NCBI GenBank assembly: GCA_018608735.1
Contig: JABAYZ010000101.1
Coordinates: 1-24,612 of the forward strand
Origin: Flavobacteriaceae bacterium
GTDB taxonomy: Bacteria > Bacteroidota > Bacteroidia > Flavobacteriales > Flavobacteriaceae
DNA: 24,612 nt
Reading direction: 5' to 3'
The notes under the pieces are model-generated. The model had not been told where the DNA came from. It worked only from the letters and a program-made list of their open reading frames with translations, and did not search any database. This document shows positions 1-7,646 of this stretch, one piece after another. Position 1 is the first letter of the stretch, and every line of letters begins with the position of its first letter. Made by a program: the position numbers and the translations under genes.

Positions 1-686
1 AAGTAATGCCTATTCCAGGTCACAACCAAATATTAGCAACCTTAGGGGTGTTTATACTTTGGTTAGGATGGTTTGGTTTTAATGGTGGATCTCAACTTGC
101 TTGGGGTGGAGACGATGCGGTTGCTGCTTCAACAGTAGTGTTGATCACAAACCTTTCTGCTGCTGCTGGTGCATTAGGTGCACTTATTACGACTTGGATC
201 TGGTACGGAAAGCCAAACTTGGCACAATCATTAAATGGTGCTTTGGCAGGTTTAGTAAGTATAACTGCAGGTTGTGGAAACATGACGGCTGGTGGTGCTG
301 TATTAGCAGGTCTAATTGGTGGTGTTATCGTTGTGTTTTCTATCGAATTTATCGAAAAGAAACTTAAAATTGATGATGCTATTGGTGCGGCTTCAGTACA
401 CGGAATCGTTGGATTCTGGGGAACGATTGTTATCGGACTTTGGGGTGTAGACGGCGATGCTGGTCTTGGAATATTTAACGGTGGTGGTTCTTCGCAACTT
501 GTTGCACAATTGACCGGTGGTGTTGCTTACGCTGTTTGGGCTGTTGTTCTTTCTTTTGTTGTATTTGGAATCCTTAAGAAAACTGTTGGATTGAGAGTTA
601 CAGAAAAAGAAGAAGTTGCTGGACTTGACATCTCTGAACACGGATCTATCGCATATCCAGGAAAAAGAGAAAGAGGTCAAGACTAA
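1..686 (+). CDS. amt: Ammonium transporter (Amt family), C-terminal part
   Basis: This is the 3' part of an ammonium channel gene that begins before the window; the reading frame is open from base 3, so the first ATG visible at 6 is internal. The roughly 227 residues present match the second half of the Amt fold. They contain the IPGH and GWFGFNGGS segments, several hydrophobic helices, and the second pore 'twin' histidine in ASVHGIVGFWG (codon 399-401). The cytoplasmic tail TEKEEVAGLD...EH is where P-II proteins dock in this family. The protein resembles the complete Amt at 1282-2523 throughout, so the two are paralogues with glnK between them. Amt proteins are trimeric inner-membrane channels for ammonium/ammonia. 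A palindrome and a strong terminator follow, so this is probably a separate transcription unit from glnK-amt. Confidence 0.95.
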   Translation, partial: VMPIPGHNQILATLGVFILWLGWFGFNGGSQLAWGGDDAVAASTVVLITNLSAAAGALGALITTWIWYGKPNLAQSLNGALAGLVSITAGCGNMTAGGAVLAGLIGGVIVVFSIEFIEKKLKIDDAIGAASVHGIVGFWGTIVIGLWGVDGDAGLGIFNGGGSSQLVAQLTGGVAYAVWAVVLSFVVFGILKKTVGLRVTEKEEVAGLDISEHGSIAYPGKRERGQD

Positions 687-701
687 TTTCAATACAATAT
701 T

Positions 702-717
702 GAGCATTTAAATGCTC
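702..717. repeat. 16-bp perfect palindrome after the first amt
   Basis: The sequence GAGCATTTAAATGCTC is a perfect palindrome starting 15 bp after the amt stop codon. It could fold in RNA as a short hairpin, but no T-run follows it. The convincing terminator lies about 40 bp further on. It could be an mRNA 3'-end stabilising hairpin or a protein-binding site; the sequence does not decide. Confidence 0.4.
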
Positions 718-758
718 TCAAAAAATTAAAAATAAGTTTGTGATTTTTAGTTTGTGTT

Positions 759-800
759 AAAAACCCTAGGGGCCTCGTGCTCTTGGGGTTTTTATTTTTT
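759..800 (+). terminator. Rho-independent terminator of the first amt
   Basis: The arms AAAAACCC (759-766) and GGGGTTTTT (785-793) pair around a short GC-containing loop. The second arm runs into TTTTTATTTTTT. The position, about 70 bp after the amt stop and before the glnK promoter region, fits termination of the upstream unit. Confidence 0.8.
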
Positions 801-907
801 TAAACATTATTTCTATGATACCGCTATAATATGTAGGGTTATTTTGTTAATTTCATAAAAAAATGTATCGCTACCCTAGATTTTATAGGGGTTTGTTTGT
901 TTTTAAT

Positions 908-915
908 TACTTTTG
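908..915 (+). promoter_or_regulatory. Putative -7 element for glnK-amt
   Basis: TACTTTTG matches the Bacteroidota -7 consensus TAnnTTTG exactly and ends 22 nt before the glnK ATG. No TTG stands at the usual 19-20 nt upstream; TTTG copies at 892-899 are too close. I see no sigma-54 type -24/-12 element. The site is plausible but unproven. Confidence 0.42.
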
Positions 916-937
916 AAAACAATCTAAAAATAATCCA

Positions 938-1276
938 ATGAAAAAAGTAGAAGCAATCATTAGAAAATCTAAATTTTCTAGTGTAAAAAAAGCACTGCAT
1001 GAAGTCGGTGTAAATTTCTTTTCGTACTGGGACGTCACGGGTCTAGGAAACGAAAAAGAAGGCCACGTGTACCGAGGTGTTTCTTACAGCACAAGTGATA
1101 TTCAAAGACGTTATTTATCTATTGTAGTCAATGATGACTATGAAGAAGTGACCATTAATGCCATTCTCGAAGCAGGCTCTACTGGAGATGTTGGAGATGG
1201 AAAAATCTTTGTATCACAAATCGATGAAGTCTATAGAATTAGAACCGGCGAAAAAGGCGGAAACACATTAAAATAA
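938..1276 (+). CDS. glnK: P-II nitrogen regulatory protein
   Basis: This is a 112-residue P-II signalling protein, the normal length for the family. Visible marks are the N-terminal MKKVEAIIRKSK strand, the T-loop around residues 36-55 with YRGVSY (Tyr50 corresponds to the tyrosine uridylylated in E. coli GlnB), the B-loop TGDVGDGKIFV at 82-92, and the C-terminal RIRTGE at 100-105. P-II trimers bind ATP, ADP and 2-oxoglutarate and, in the GlnK branch, plug Amt channels when nitrogen is plentiful. The amt gene 5 bp downstream supports the GlnK role. The T-loop after Tyr50 (STSDIQRRY) differs from the proteobacterial sequence, so whether it is covalently modified is unclear. The start at 938 is the only sensible one, with no Shine-Dalgarno sequence. 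Confidence 0.95.
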   Translation: MKKVEAIIRKSKFSSVKKALHEVGVNFFSYWDVTGLGNEKEGHVYRGVSYSTSDIQRRYLSIVVNDDYEEVTINAILEAGSTGDVGDGKIFVSQIDEVYRIRTGEKGGNTLK

Positions 1277-1281
1277 CACCA

Positions 1282-2523
1282 ATGGAATTACTTACTATAA
1301 ATAATGTATGGATGATGATCTGTACAGCACTCGTTTTCTTCATGCACACTGGATTTGCATTTTTAGAAATTGGGCTCACAAGACAAAAAAACACGATTAA
1401 CATTTTATTTAAAAATATCTTTATTATAACCGTTGGGCTATTGCTCTACTACATCGTAGGCTTTAACTTAATGTATCCTGGAGACTTTAACGGCGTTGTC
1501 GGGTTTGCTGGATTTGGACTTGAAGCGCCCTTAGCGGACGGTTCACTGGATTTGGCTTATAATGAAGGCTATACCTATTGGACTGACTTTTTATTCCAAG
1601 GCATGTTTGCGGCAACTGCAGCAACCATTGTTTCGGGTGCTGTCGCTGAACGTATGAAAATTGGCGCATTTATGATTTTTACTATTGTATATGTAGGTGT
1701 GGTCTATCCAATTGCGGGGTCATGGCAATGGGGTGGCGGATTTTTATCCTCTCTATCTATTGGAGATGCAGAAGGGTTTTATGATTTTGCAGGGTCTACA
1801 CTTGTGCACTCCGTTGGAGGATGGGCAGCTTTGGTTGCTGTATACCTTTTAGGTTCTAGAATTGGAAAATTTAATAATGGAAAATTACAAGCAATTCCAG
1901 GGCATAGCATTCCTTTGGCTACTGCCGGGGTGCTTATCTTATGGCTAGGATGGTTTGGGTTTAATGGCGGTTCTGTACTTTCTGCAAACCCTGAAGCAAC
2001 CTCATTAACTCTGGTAACAACCTGCTTGGCTGCTGCTGCAGGGGGAGTGGTTGCAATGCTTACCTCAACTGTATTATACAAAAACTTAGACTTAACAATG
2101 TTCCTGAATGGTATTTTGGGAGGGCTTGTAGGAATTACGGCTGGAGCTGATCAAATGAGCCCAGGCGATGCCATTTTAATTGGAGCTATTGCTGGAGCAC
2201 TTATTGTATTTGCTGTGAGCCTAGTCGATAAAATAAAACTAGATGACCCTGTTGGGGCCATTGCAGTACACCTTATATGTGGAATATGGGGAACACTAGC
2301 TGTCGGAATTTTTGGCGAAAAAGCTGGTTTTGATCAATTCCTTGTTCAACTCATTGGGGTTTTGTGTTACGCTGTTTTTTGTATAGCAACCTCTTTTGGA
2401 ATCATATACACCCTAAAGAAAACAGTAGGCATTAGGGTATCGGAACGTGAAGAGCTAGAAGGCCTTGACACTCACGAACACAAAATGGACGCATATCCCG
2501 ATTTTAGATTAAATGAGCATTAA
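1282..2523 (+). CDS. amt: Ammonium transporter (Amt family), complete
   Basis: This 413-residue integral membrane protein has the usual length and about eleven hydrophobic helices of an ammonium channel. Both pore histidines are present: His176 in STLVHSVGG and His330 in AIAVHLICG. The LFQGMFA and AERMK segments correspond to the Phe-gate region and following loop of AmtB. The cytoplasmic C-terminal tail SEREELEGLD...EH is conserved with the upstream paralogue and is the expected P-II contact. Unlike proteobacterial AmtB there is no long cleavable signal peptide; the protein starts directly with MELLTINNVWMM. The gene begins 5 bp after glnK, so the two are almost certainly co-transcribed and translationally coupled. 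Its terminator is shared with ppc. Confidence 0.97.
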   Translation: MELLTINNVWMMICTALVFFMHTGFAFLEIGLTRQKNTINILFKNIFIITVGLLLYYIVGFNLMYPGDFNGVVGFAGFGLEAPLADGSLDLAYNEGYTYWTDFLFQGMFAATAATIVSGAVAERMKIGAFMIFTIVYVGVVYPIAGSWQWGGGFLSSLSIGDAEGFYDFAGSTLVHSVGGWAALVAVYLLGSRIGKFNNGKLQAIPGHSIPLATAGVLILWLGWFGFNGGSVLSANPEATSLTLVTTCLAAAAGGVVAMLTSTVLYKNLDLTMFLNGILGGLVGITAGADQMSPGDAILIGAIAGALIVFAVSLVDKIKLDDPVGAIAVHLICGIWGTLAVGIFGEKAGFDQFLVQLIGVLCYAVFCIATSFGIIYTLKKTVGIRVSEREELEGLDTHEHKMDAYPDFRLNEH

Positions 2524-2545
2524 CGATGTTATTTAATTAGTCAAC

Positions 2546-2579
2546 AAAAAGCCTCTAAAGTTATCTTTAGAGGCTTTTT
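2546..2579. terminator. Bidirectional terminator between amt and ppc
   Basis: A perfect 15-bp stem (AAAAAGCCTCTAAAG at 2546-2560 with its complement at 2565-2579) closes a TTAT loop. An A-run on one side and a T-run on the other let it terminate both the rightward glnK-amt unit and the leftward ppc gene, which converge here. Confidence 0.92.
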
Positions 2580-2599
2580 AATTTAATATCGATTTTGAT

Positions 2600-5179
2600 T
2601 TATGCAGAGTTTCTACTCGCATTAATGTTTCCAAATAAAGAACGCATCACAATTTTCTCGTAAATTTCTATTTGAGCGTCATCCCTTGGTTCTTCTTTTT
2701 CTAGTTCCTGAATTTTCTTTAAAGCATATTGCTGAATTGTAAGCAAAGGCAATACTATAGATTCTCTCACCGAAATAGATGCTTTTCCAGCTGGTTCTTT
2801 TTCCATCAACTCCGTGTAGCCCGTAAGCTTTAGTAACAAGCGTTTAGTAGTAATGTATTCACTGTAAATTACATTCCAAAATTCCCCATATTCTGGATCA
2901 TTGGACATGTACTTTGTTAAGTCAAAAAATGACTTAGACAAGGACATCATACTGTTTTCTATCAATGTTTTGAAAAAATCGGACGTTTGAAATAAGTGTT
3001 GAGCTTTTTCAAACTCTCCTATATCTTCATAGTGTTTTAGCGCTGTTCCAACCCCAAAAAATCCTGGAACGTTTTGTTTCAACTGACTCCAAGAGCCTAC
3101 AAAAGGAATGGCCCGTAAATCTTCAAACACTAAACCTTCAGCTTTTCCTCGTTTTGAAGGGCGACTACCAATATTGGTTTTGGCATAAAACTTCAAAGTA
3201 CTCATGTGTTCTAAGTAAGAAATGAACTTAGGATGGGCCTTAAAATCTACATACGCTTCATAACTCAATTTAGATAACTGCGCCATAACCACTCTGTTTT
3301 CAGGGGTCATTCTAAGGTCTTTATCACTAAGACTGTTGTGGATTCCCGAGCTAATTAACTGTTCAAGATTATATTGTGAGGACTCTAATGTTCCAAAATT
3401 TGAGCTTATCGTTTGACCTTGTATCGTGAGCTGTACTTCTTTATCTTCAATTGTTGGCCCTAAGGACGCATAAAAATTATGTGTTTTTCCACCACCTCTT
3501 GCAGGAGGCCCACCTCGACCGTCAAAGAAAATCACAGTGACATCATGTTTTCTAGAAATCGTTGTCAATAACTCTTTGGCTTTGTAAATCGCCCAATTGG
3601 CCATCAAATACCCGCCATCTTTAGTGCCATCACTAAACCCAAGCATAATAGTTTGCCTATTGCCACGCGACTTTAAGTGTGCGGCATATTCTGGGTTGGA
3701 ATACAAATCTTCCATGACCTGTGGAGCATTTTCTAAATCAGTTATCGTTTCAAAAAGAGGCGCCACATCAACTGTAAGTTTTTCATGAAAAGCAACGAGC
3801 TTAAGCATCGCATACAATTGCATCACGTGAAGCGTACTTTGATTGTTACTTATGATATAACGATTCGCAGCTCTTTCTCCATTTGTGTGTTGGATGGTTT
3901 TTATTGCCTCCATCGTTTTGAGAGCCTTTAACGTATCTTTATCTGAAATTAATGACAAATCAACCGACCCTTTAATTGTTGATAGTATTTTAATTTGATC
4001 TTTTTCTTCTAGACTGTGATAATTTTTAGGGAATACGTCACTCCCACTTTCTATGAGCACATCTACCATGTCATTGAACACTTTGGCATGAGCACGACTA
4101 TCCTGACGAATATCTAAAGTGGAAAAATGAAATCCGAATAAGTGAATCTTATTTAAAAGACTATTAACTTCGGAAGCGTAAAGGGATTGATGTTTTTCAA
4201 CAATTATGTCATAAATTTCCTTTAACTCCGATGTTAAACTCTCTATTGTTAAGGACGATTTTTTTTGAGTTACAATCTTGTAAAGCTCCACTTCTAACGC
4301 CATAATACGGTCTTCTATACCCGCAAAAGATAATTTTCTTTTTAGGCCTCGCACGTCGCGATAGTAGTTTTTTATAATCGTTTCTCGGAGTCTTGCTGCA
4401 ACCTTGAGTGTGATCTCTGGCGTTACAAACGGGTTACCATCTCTGTCTCCGCCAGGCCAGAACCCAATGTTTATAATGTCATTGTCTATATGTTTCCCGT
4501 CAAAAATATTTTGTTGAATATAGTCATAAACGGTCCCGAAAGACTTGTAAAACACGTGCTCTAAATACCATATTAAGCTAACTGCTTCGTCGTATGGCGT
4601 TGGTTTATTCTGTTTAAAAAATGGTGTTTTTCCTAACTGTGCCAAAAGTTCGTTGATACGAAATAAATCGTTCTCACGGATAGCTTCTGTTAAATCGGTG
4701 ATAATTCCTAACACAGAGCCTGGATAAAATTGTGTGGGATGCGCCGTTAGCACAATACGCACTTTAAATTCTTCTAAATACTTTTGAAGAACTTCTAATT
4801 TGTTTTCCGAAGTTACCGTTTCTTTCAAGCTTCGAAGCGTTCCAATACCGTCCATGTTGTTCACCACAGGAAAAGCAGCGTCTTCAATGGCATCAAACAG
4901 TACCACTTGACGTTCGATGTATTGTATGAAACGGAATAGTAAATCTATTTGGCTTTTTGGCGAACGTCTGCCCTGATATTTTTTAAAAAATGACTTTACA
5001 ATCGCTGTAGGATCATCATTATTAGCAAACCCTTTTTGACAAGTTTCAAAAAAAAGGGGCAATAAAGCACCTGTTTTAGTAATGGTATCAAACGGTAGGG
5101 TCATAAATATACTGTTGTATATTTGATATTTTGATAATACATTTTGATTGAACCGTGTGATTTTTGGCTGTGTAGACAT
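2600..5179 (-). CDS. ppc: Phosphoenolpyruvate carboxylase
   Basis: This 859-residue enzyme makes oxaloacetate from PEP and bicarbonate, the anaplerotic feed to the TCA cycle. Family motifs appear in order: LTAHPT with the catalytic His147, GGDRDGNP near residue 245, a GFSDGTKDGG motif near 515, GRGGPPARGGG near 553-563, the SRPSKR loop, and LRAIPFVGSW...GVGTAL towards the C-terminus. Two things depart from the E. coli enzyme. The His of the FHGRGG motif (His579 there) is Asp553 here (FFDGRGG), and the chain ends RNSA instead of RNTG. I believe both are lineage traits of Bacteroidota PEPC rather than damage, since the frame is intact. The gene is monocistronic, with a promoter just upstream and a terminator shared with amt. 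Confidence 0.96.
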   Translation of the reverse strand: MSTQPKITRFNQNVLSKYQIYNSIFMTLPFDTITKTGALLPLFFETCQKGFANNDDPTAIVKSFFKKYQGRRSPKSQIDLLFRFIQYIERQVVLFDAIEDAAFPVVNNMDGIGTLRSLKETVTSENKLEVLQKYLEEFKVRIVLTAHPTQFYPGSVLGIITDLTEAIRENDLFRINELLAQLGKTPFFKQNKPTPYDEAVSLIWYLEHVFYKSFGTVYDYIQQNIFDGKHIDNDIINIGFWPGGDRDGNPFVTPEITLKVAARLRETIIKNYYRDVRGLKRKLSFAGIEDRIMALEVELYKIVTQKKSSLTIESLTSELKEIYDIIVEKHQSLYASEVNSLLNKIHLFGFHFSTLDIRQDSRAHAKVFNDMVDVLIESGSDVFPKNYHSLEEKDQIKILSTIKGSVDLSLISDKDTLKALKTMEAIKTIQHTNGERAANRYIISNNQSTLHVMQLYAMLKLVAFHEKLTVDVAPLFETITDLENAPQVMEDLYSNPEYAAHLKSRGNRQTIMLGFSDGTKDGGYLMANWAIYKAKELLTTISRKHDVTVIFFDGRGGPPARGGGKTHNFYASLGPTIEDKEVQLTIQGQTISSNFGTLESSQYNLEQLISSGIHNSLSDKDLRMTPENRVVMAQLSKLSYEAYVDFKAHPKFISYLEHMSTLKFYAKTNIGSRPSKRGKAEGLVFEDLRAIPFVGSWSQLKQNVPGFFGVGTALKHYEDIGEFEKAQHLFQTSDFFKTLIENSMMSLSKSFFDLTKYMSNDPEYGEFWNVIYSEYITTKRLLLKLTGYTELMEKEPAGKASISVRESIVLPLLTIQQYALKKIQELEKEEPRDDAQIEIYEKIVMRSLFGNINASRNSA

Positions 5180-5202
5180 TTTTTAAGTACGTTTAATTGC
5201 CC

Positions 5203-5232
5203 CAAAATTACTAAAGCCTCTCCAATTCTCAC
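5203..5232 (-). promoter_or_regulatory. Putative ppc promoter
   Basis: On the minus strand TAATTTTG (5210-5203) matches TAnnTTTG exactly. It is preceded 19 nt upstream by TGTG, a near match to the -33 TTG. The -7 element lies 23 nt from the ppc ATG, the same layout as the stronger cvpA promoter in this window. Confidence 0.55.
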
Positions 5233-5250
5233 ATATAAAAATGTAATTTT

Positions 5251-5264
5251 TACGAATATTCGTA
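5251..5264. promoter_or_regulatory. 14-bp palindrome upstream of ppc, half-repeated near 5333
   Basis: TACGAATATTCGTA is a perfect palindrome just upstream of the ppc -33 region, where an activator would bind. The 11-mer TTACGAATATT, which contains its left half, recurs at 5333-5343 on the same strand, in front of the CYTH promoter. Two related sites in a divergent intergenic region suggest binding of a shared regulator, but no protein can be named. Confidence 0.4.
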
Positions 5265-5372
5265 TATTGGTTGTGTTCTCGGAGTAAAATCTTAGCAAAG
5301 CAGATAAATCGTTCCATATATTTTAGCCATCCTTACGAATATTGGATTAAAAAAGTTGTTTTCTTTTTTGTA

Positions 5373-5403
5373 TTGATAAATCGCTCGACTTACTGTAAAT
5401 TTA
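5373..5403 (+). promoter_or_regulatory. Putative promoter of the CYTH gene
   Basis: TTG (5373-5375), a 20-nt spacer, then TAAATTTA (5396-5403) match the Bacteroidota consensus at 10 of 11 positions. The element ends 26 nt before the ATG at 5430. A promoter here rules against the longer open frame that begins at 5271. Confidence 0.5.
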
Positions 5404-5429
5404 TAAACTCTAACATTATCCTTTATTTT

Positions 5430-5900
5430 ATGATTGAAATTGAACGTAAATATCTGGTAAGCGCTGATGGCTATCGTGCGGCAGCTTCAAAAAAATCTAG
5501 CATTACCCAAGGGTATTTAAATTCTGATCCCCAAAGATCTGTTCGGATTCGATTGAAAGACCATAAAGGATATATTACTGTTAAGGGGAAAAGTAATGAT
5601 AGTGGGCTAAGCAGATTTGAATGGGAAAAGGAAATTTCTAAAACAGAGGCCGAGGCACTTCTAAATCTATGTGAAAAAACAATTATTAGCAAAGTTCGAT
5701 ATGAGGTTGTTGTCGGAAAACATGTTTTTGAGGTCGATGAATTTCGAGCAGAAAACCAGGGGTTAGTTGTTGCCGAAGTAGAACTTGATTCAGAAACCGA
5801 AAAATTTTCCAAACCTGAATGGCTAGGAAAAGAGGTCACGGGCAACATAAAGTATTATAACTCCAAACTCAGTCAAACCCCATTTTGCGACTGGAAATGA
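5430..5900 (+). CDS. CYTH domain protein (probable inorganic triphosphatase)
   Basis: This 156-residue protein covers one CYTH domain. It opens with MIEIERKYLV, the ExExK signature (Glu3, Glu5, Lys7). Alternating charged strands follow that line the triphosphate tunnel in this family: RSVRIRLKD, YITVKGK, RFEWEKEI, KVRYEV, FEVDEF and VVAEVELDSE. The ending EVTGNIKYYNSKLSQTP is typical of short bacterial members. Characterised short CYTH proteins hydrolyse tripolyphosphate or other triphosphates with divalent metal; adenylate cyclase activity is known only in a different subgroup. The frame is open upstream to 5271, but that extension is basic, low-complexity and overlaps the promoter, so ATG 5430, immediately before the signature motif, is chosen. 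It stands alone, divergent from ppc and 71 bp before the ALDH gene. Confidence 0.88.
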   Translation: MIEIERKYLVSADGYRAAASKKSSITQGYLNSDPQRSVRIRLKDHKGYITVKGKSNDSGLSRFEWEKEISKTEAEALLNLCEKTIISKVRYEVVVGKHVFEVDEFRAENQGLVVAEVELDSETEKFSKPEWLGKEVTGNIKYYNSKLSQTPFCDWK

Positions 5901-5971
5901 TTGTGTAATTGTCATTAAAACGGGGGTAAAATTATTATATTCGTAACTTGAATTCTTTTTAAAACTAAAAT

Positions 5972-7525
5972 ATGAACACAAACTCCGTTGATTTTAAAAT
6001 TCAAGATGCACTTGATGCGCTTGGCGTAAAAGCTATAAATTTAGGAACGTCTACTGGTGTAAACAGTTTTGCGAACGGCCCTAGTCTGGACAGTTTTTCT
6101 CCAGTGGATGGTAAAAAAATTGGAACGGTTGTTTGCACCTCTCAAGCCGATTATGAAGCAGTGATGAAGACGGCAACTGCGGCATTTCCTGTGTGGCGCA
6201 GCATGCCAGCACCTCAACGTGGCGAGATTGTGCGTCAGTTTGGAAATAGGTTAAGAGCGTTAAAAGAACCCCTTGGAAAGTTAGTCTCTTATGAAATGGG
6301 GAAATCCCTTCAAGAGGGCTATGGAGAGGTTCAAGAAATGATTGATATCTGTGATTTTGCGGTTGGATTATCTAGACAATTGAACGGCCAAACCATCCCT
6401 TCTGAGCGTCCTGGTCACGTGATGCGAGAGCAATGGCACCCAATTGGGGTTGTTGGTATTATCTCTGCGTTTAATTTCCCTGTCGCAGTTTGGGCTTGGA
6501 ATACCGCTTTGGCTTGGATTTGTGGCGATGTATGTGTGTGGAAGGGCTCTGAAAAAACGCCTTTATGCTCCATTGCTTGTCAAAATATTATTGTTGATGT
6601 TATCAAAAAAAATAATTTACCCGAAGGAATTTCGTCTATCATTAATGGCAATTATACCGTTGGAGAAATGATGACTACTGATGCTAGAGTGCCTTTGGTC
6701 TCTGCTACAGGTTCTACAAGAATGGGGCGAATTGTTGGCGCAACAGTTGCCCAACGTTTTGGAAAATCATTATTAGAATTGGGCGGAAACAATGCGATTA
6801 TTATTACACCTACCGCCGATTTAAAAGTGGTGGTACCTGGTGCAATTTTTGGCGCCGTAGGAACTTGCGGACAGCGTTGTACATCGACACGACGCTTGAT
6901 TATTCACGAGTCTGTATATGACAAAGTAAGAGATGCTATTGTTGGAGCTTATGGGCAATTAACGATTGGAAACCCTTTGGATGAAACCAACCATATTGGA
7001 CCACTTATCGATCTTGATTCTGTAAACACCTATTTAGCAGCGATTGAAAAAGCAAAAACTGAAGGGGGAACAGTATTGGTTGATGGGGGTGTTTTAGAAG
7101 GAGAAGGCTATGAAAGTGGTTGTTATGTAAAGCCTGCCATTATTGAAGCTGAAAACCATTATGAAATTGTACAGCATGAAACTTTTGCGCCAATTTTATA
7201 TTTAATGAAATATTCTGGGGACGTAGAAAACGCCATTCAAAAACAAAATGCTGTGGCCCAAGGCTTGTCTTCTGCAATTATGACCAATGAACTTAAAGAG
7301 GCCGAAAAATTCTTGTCGTATGCCGGTTCTGATTGTGGAATTGCCAATGTAAATATTGGCACTTCTGGCGCTGAAATTGGAGGTGCTTTTGGTGGTGAAA
7401 AAGAAACAGGAGGCGGACGTGAATCTGGTTCAGATGCATGGAAAGTGTATATGCGACGTCAAACGAATACCATTAATTATTCTGATGAATTGCCTTTGGC
7501 ACAAGGGATTAAGTTCGATTTGTAA
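5972..7525 (+). CDS. amaB: ALDH7-type aldehyde dehydrogenase (aminoadipate-semialdehyde dehydrogenase)
   Basis: This 517-residue NAD-dependent aldehyde dehydrogenase has catalytic Cys303 in GQRCTS and the general base Glu269 in LELGGNN. The segments SERPGHV, WHPIGVVGIISAFNFPVAVW and the C-terminal GGEKETGGGRESGSDAWK are the marks of the ALDH7/antiquitin subfamily. Family members oxidise L-2-aminoadipate 6-semialdehyde to 2-aminoadipate in lysine catabolism. That substrate is inferred from the subfamily; no other lysine-degradation gene lies nearby. A weak TATATTCG box lies 28 nt before the start. The gene ends in its own terminator. A degenerate second copy of its last roughly 130 bp is found at 9207-9326. 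Confidence 0.9.
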   Translation: MNTNSVDFKIQDALDALGVKAINLGTSTGVNSFANGPSLDSFSPVDGKKIGTVVCTSQADYEAVMKTATAAFPVWRSMPAPQRGEIVRQFGNRLRALKEPLGKLVSYEMGKSLQEGYGEVQEMIDICDFAVGLSRQLNGQTIPSERPGHVMREQWHPIGVVGIISAFNFPVAVWAWNTALAWICGDVCVWKGSEKTPLCSIACQNIIVDVIKKNNLPEGISSIINGNYTVGEMMTTDARVPLVSATGSTRMGRIVGATVAQRFGKSLLELGGNNAIIITPTADLKVVVPGAIFGAVGTCGQRCTSTRRLIIHESVYDKVRDAIVGAYGQLTIGNPLDETNHIGPLIDLDSVNTYLAAIEKAKTEGGTVLVDGGVLEGEGYESGCYVKPAIIEAENHYEIVQHETFAPILYLMKYSGDVENAIQKQNAVAQGLSSAIMTNELKEAEKFLSYAGSDCGIANVNIGTSGAEIGGAFGGEKETGGGRESGSDAWKVYMRRQTNTINYSDELPLAQGIKFDL

Positions 7526-7546
7526 ATTAATTTATATTCTTATTTT

Positions 7547-7579
7547 AAAAGTCACATCCCTTAGATGTGACTTTTTTTT
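7547..7579 (+). terminator. Rho-independent terminator of the ALDH gene
   Basis: A 12-bp stem (AAAAGTCACATC at 7547-7558 with GATGTGACTTTT at 7564-7575) encloses a CCTTA loop and runs into eight Ts. It lies 21 bp past the ALDH stop. Confidence 0.92.
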
Positions 7580-7646
7580 GTCTGTGTGTCTTAATAATTA
7601 CACGAGACTAAGATTTGTTGTGTTTACAACTTAAAAACCAAATCAC

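Noticed and set aside
834..890. Repeated TAGGGT/ACCCTA motifs upstream of glnK.
   Set aside because: The matches are only 6 bp long and irregularly placed, so they are not distinguishable from chance in AT-rich DNA.
5271..5429. Longer N-terminus for the CYTH protein, starting at 5271.
   Set aside because: The added residues are basic and low-complexity, the ExExK signature must be close to the N-terminus, and the stretch contains the likely promoter and a repeat site.
5909..5943. Promoter for the ALDH gene (TTG, then TATATTCG).
   Set aside because: The -7 box differs from consensus at one base and the 24-nt spacer is too long, so it is not listed as a feature.
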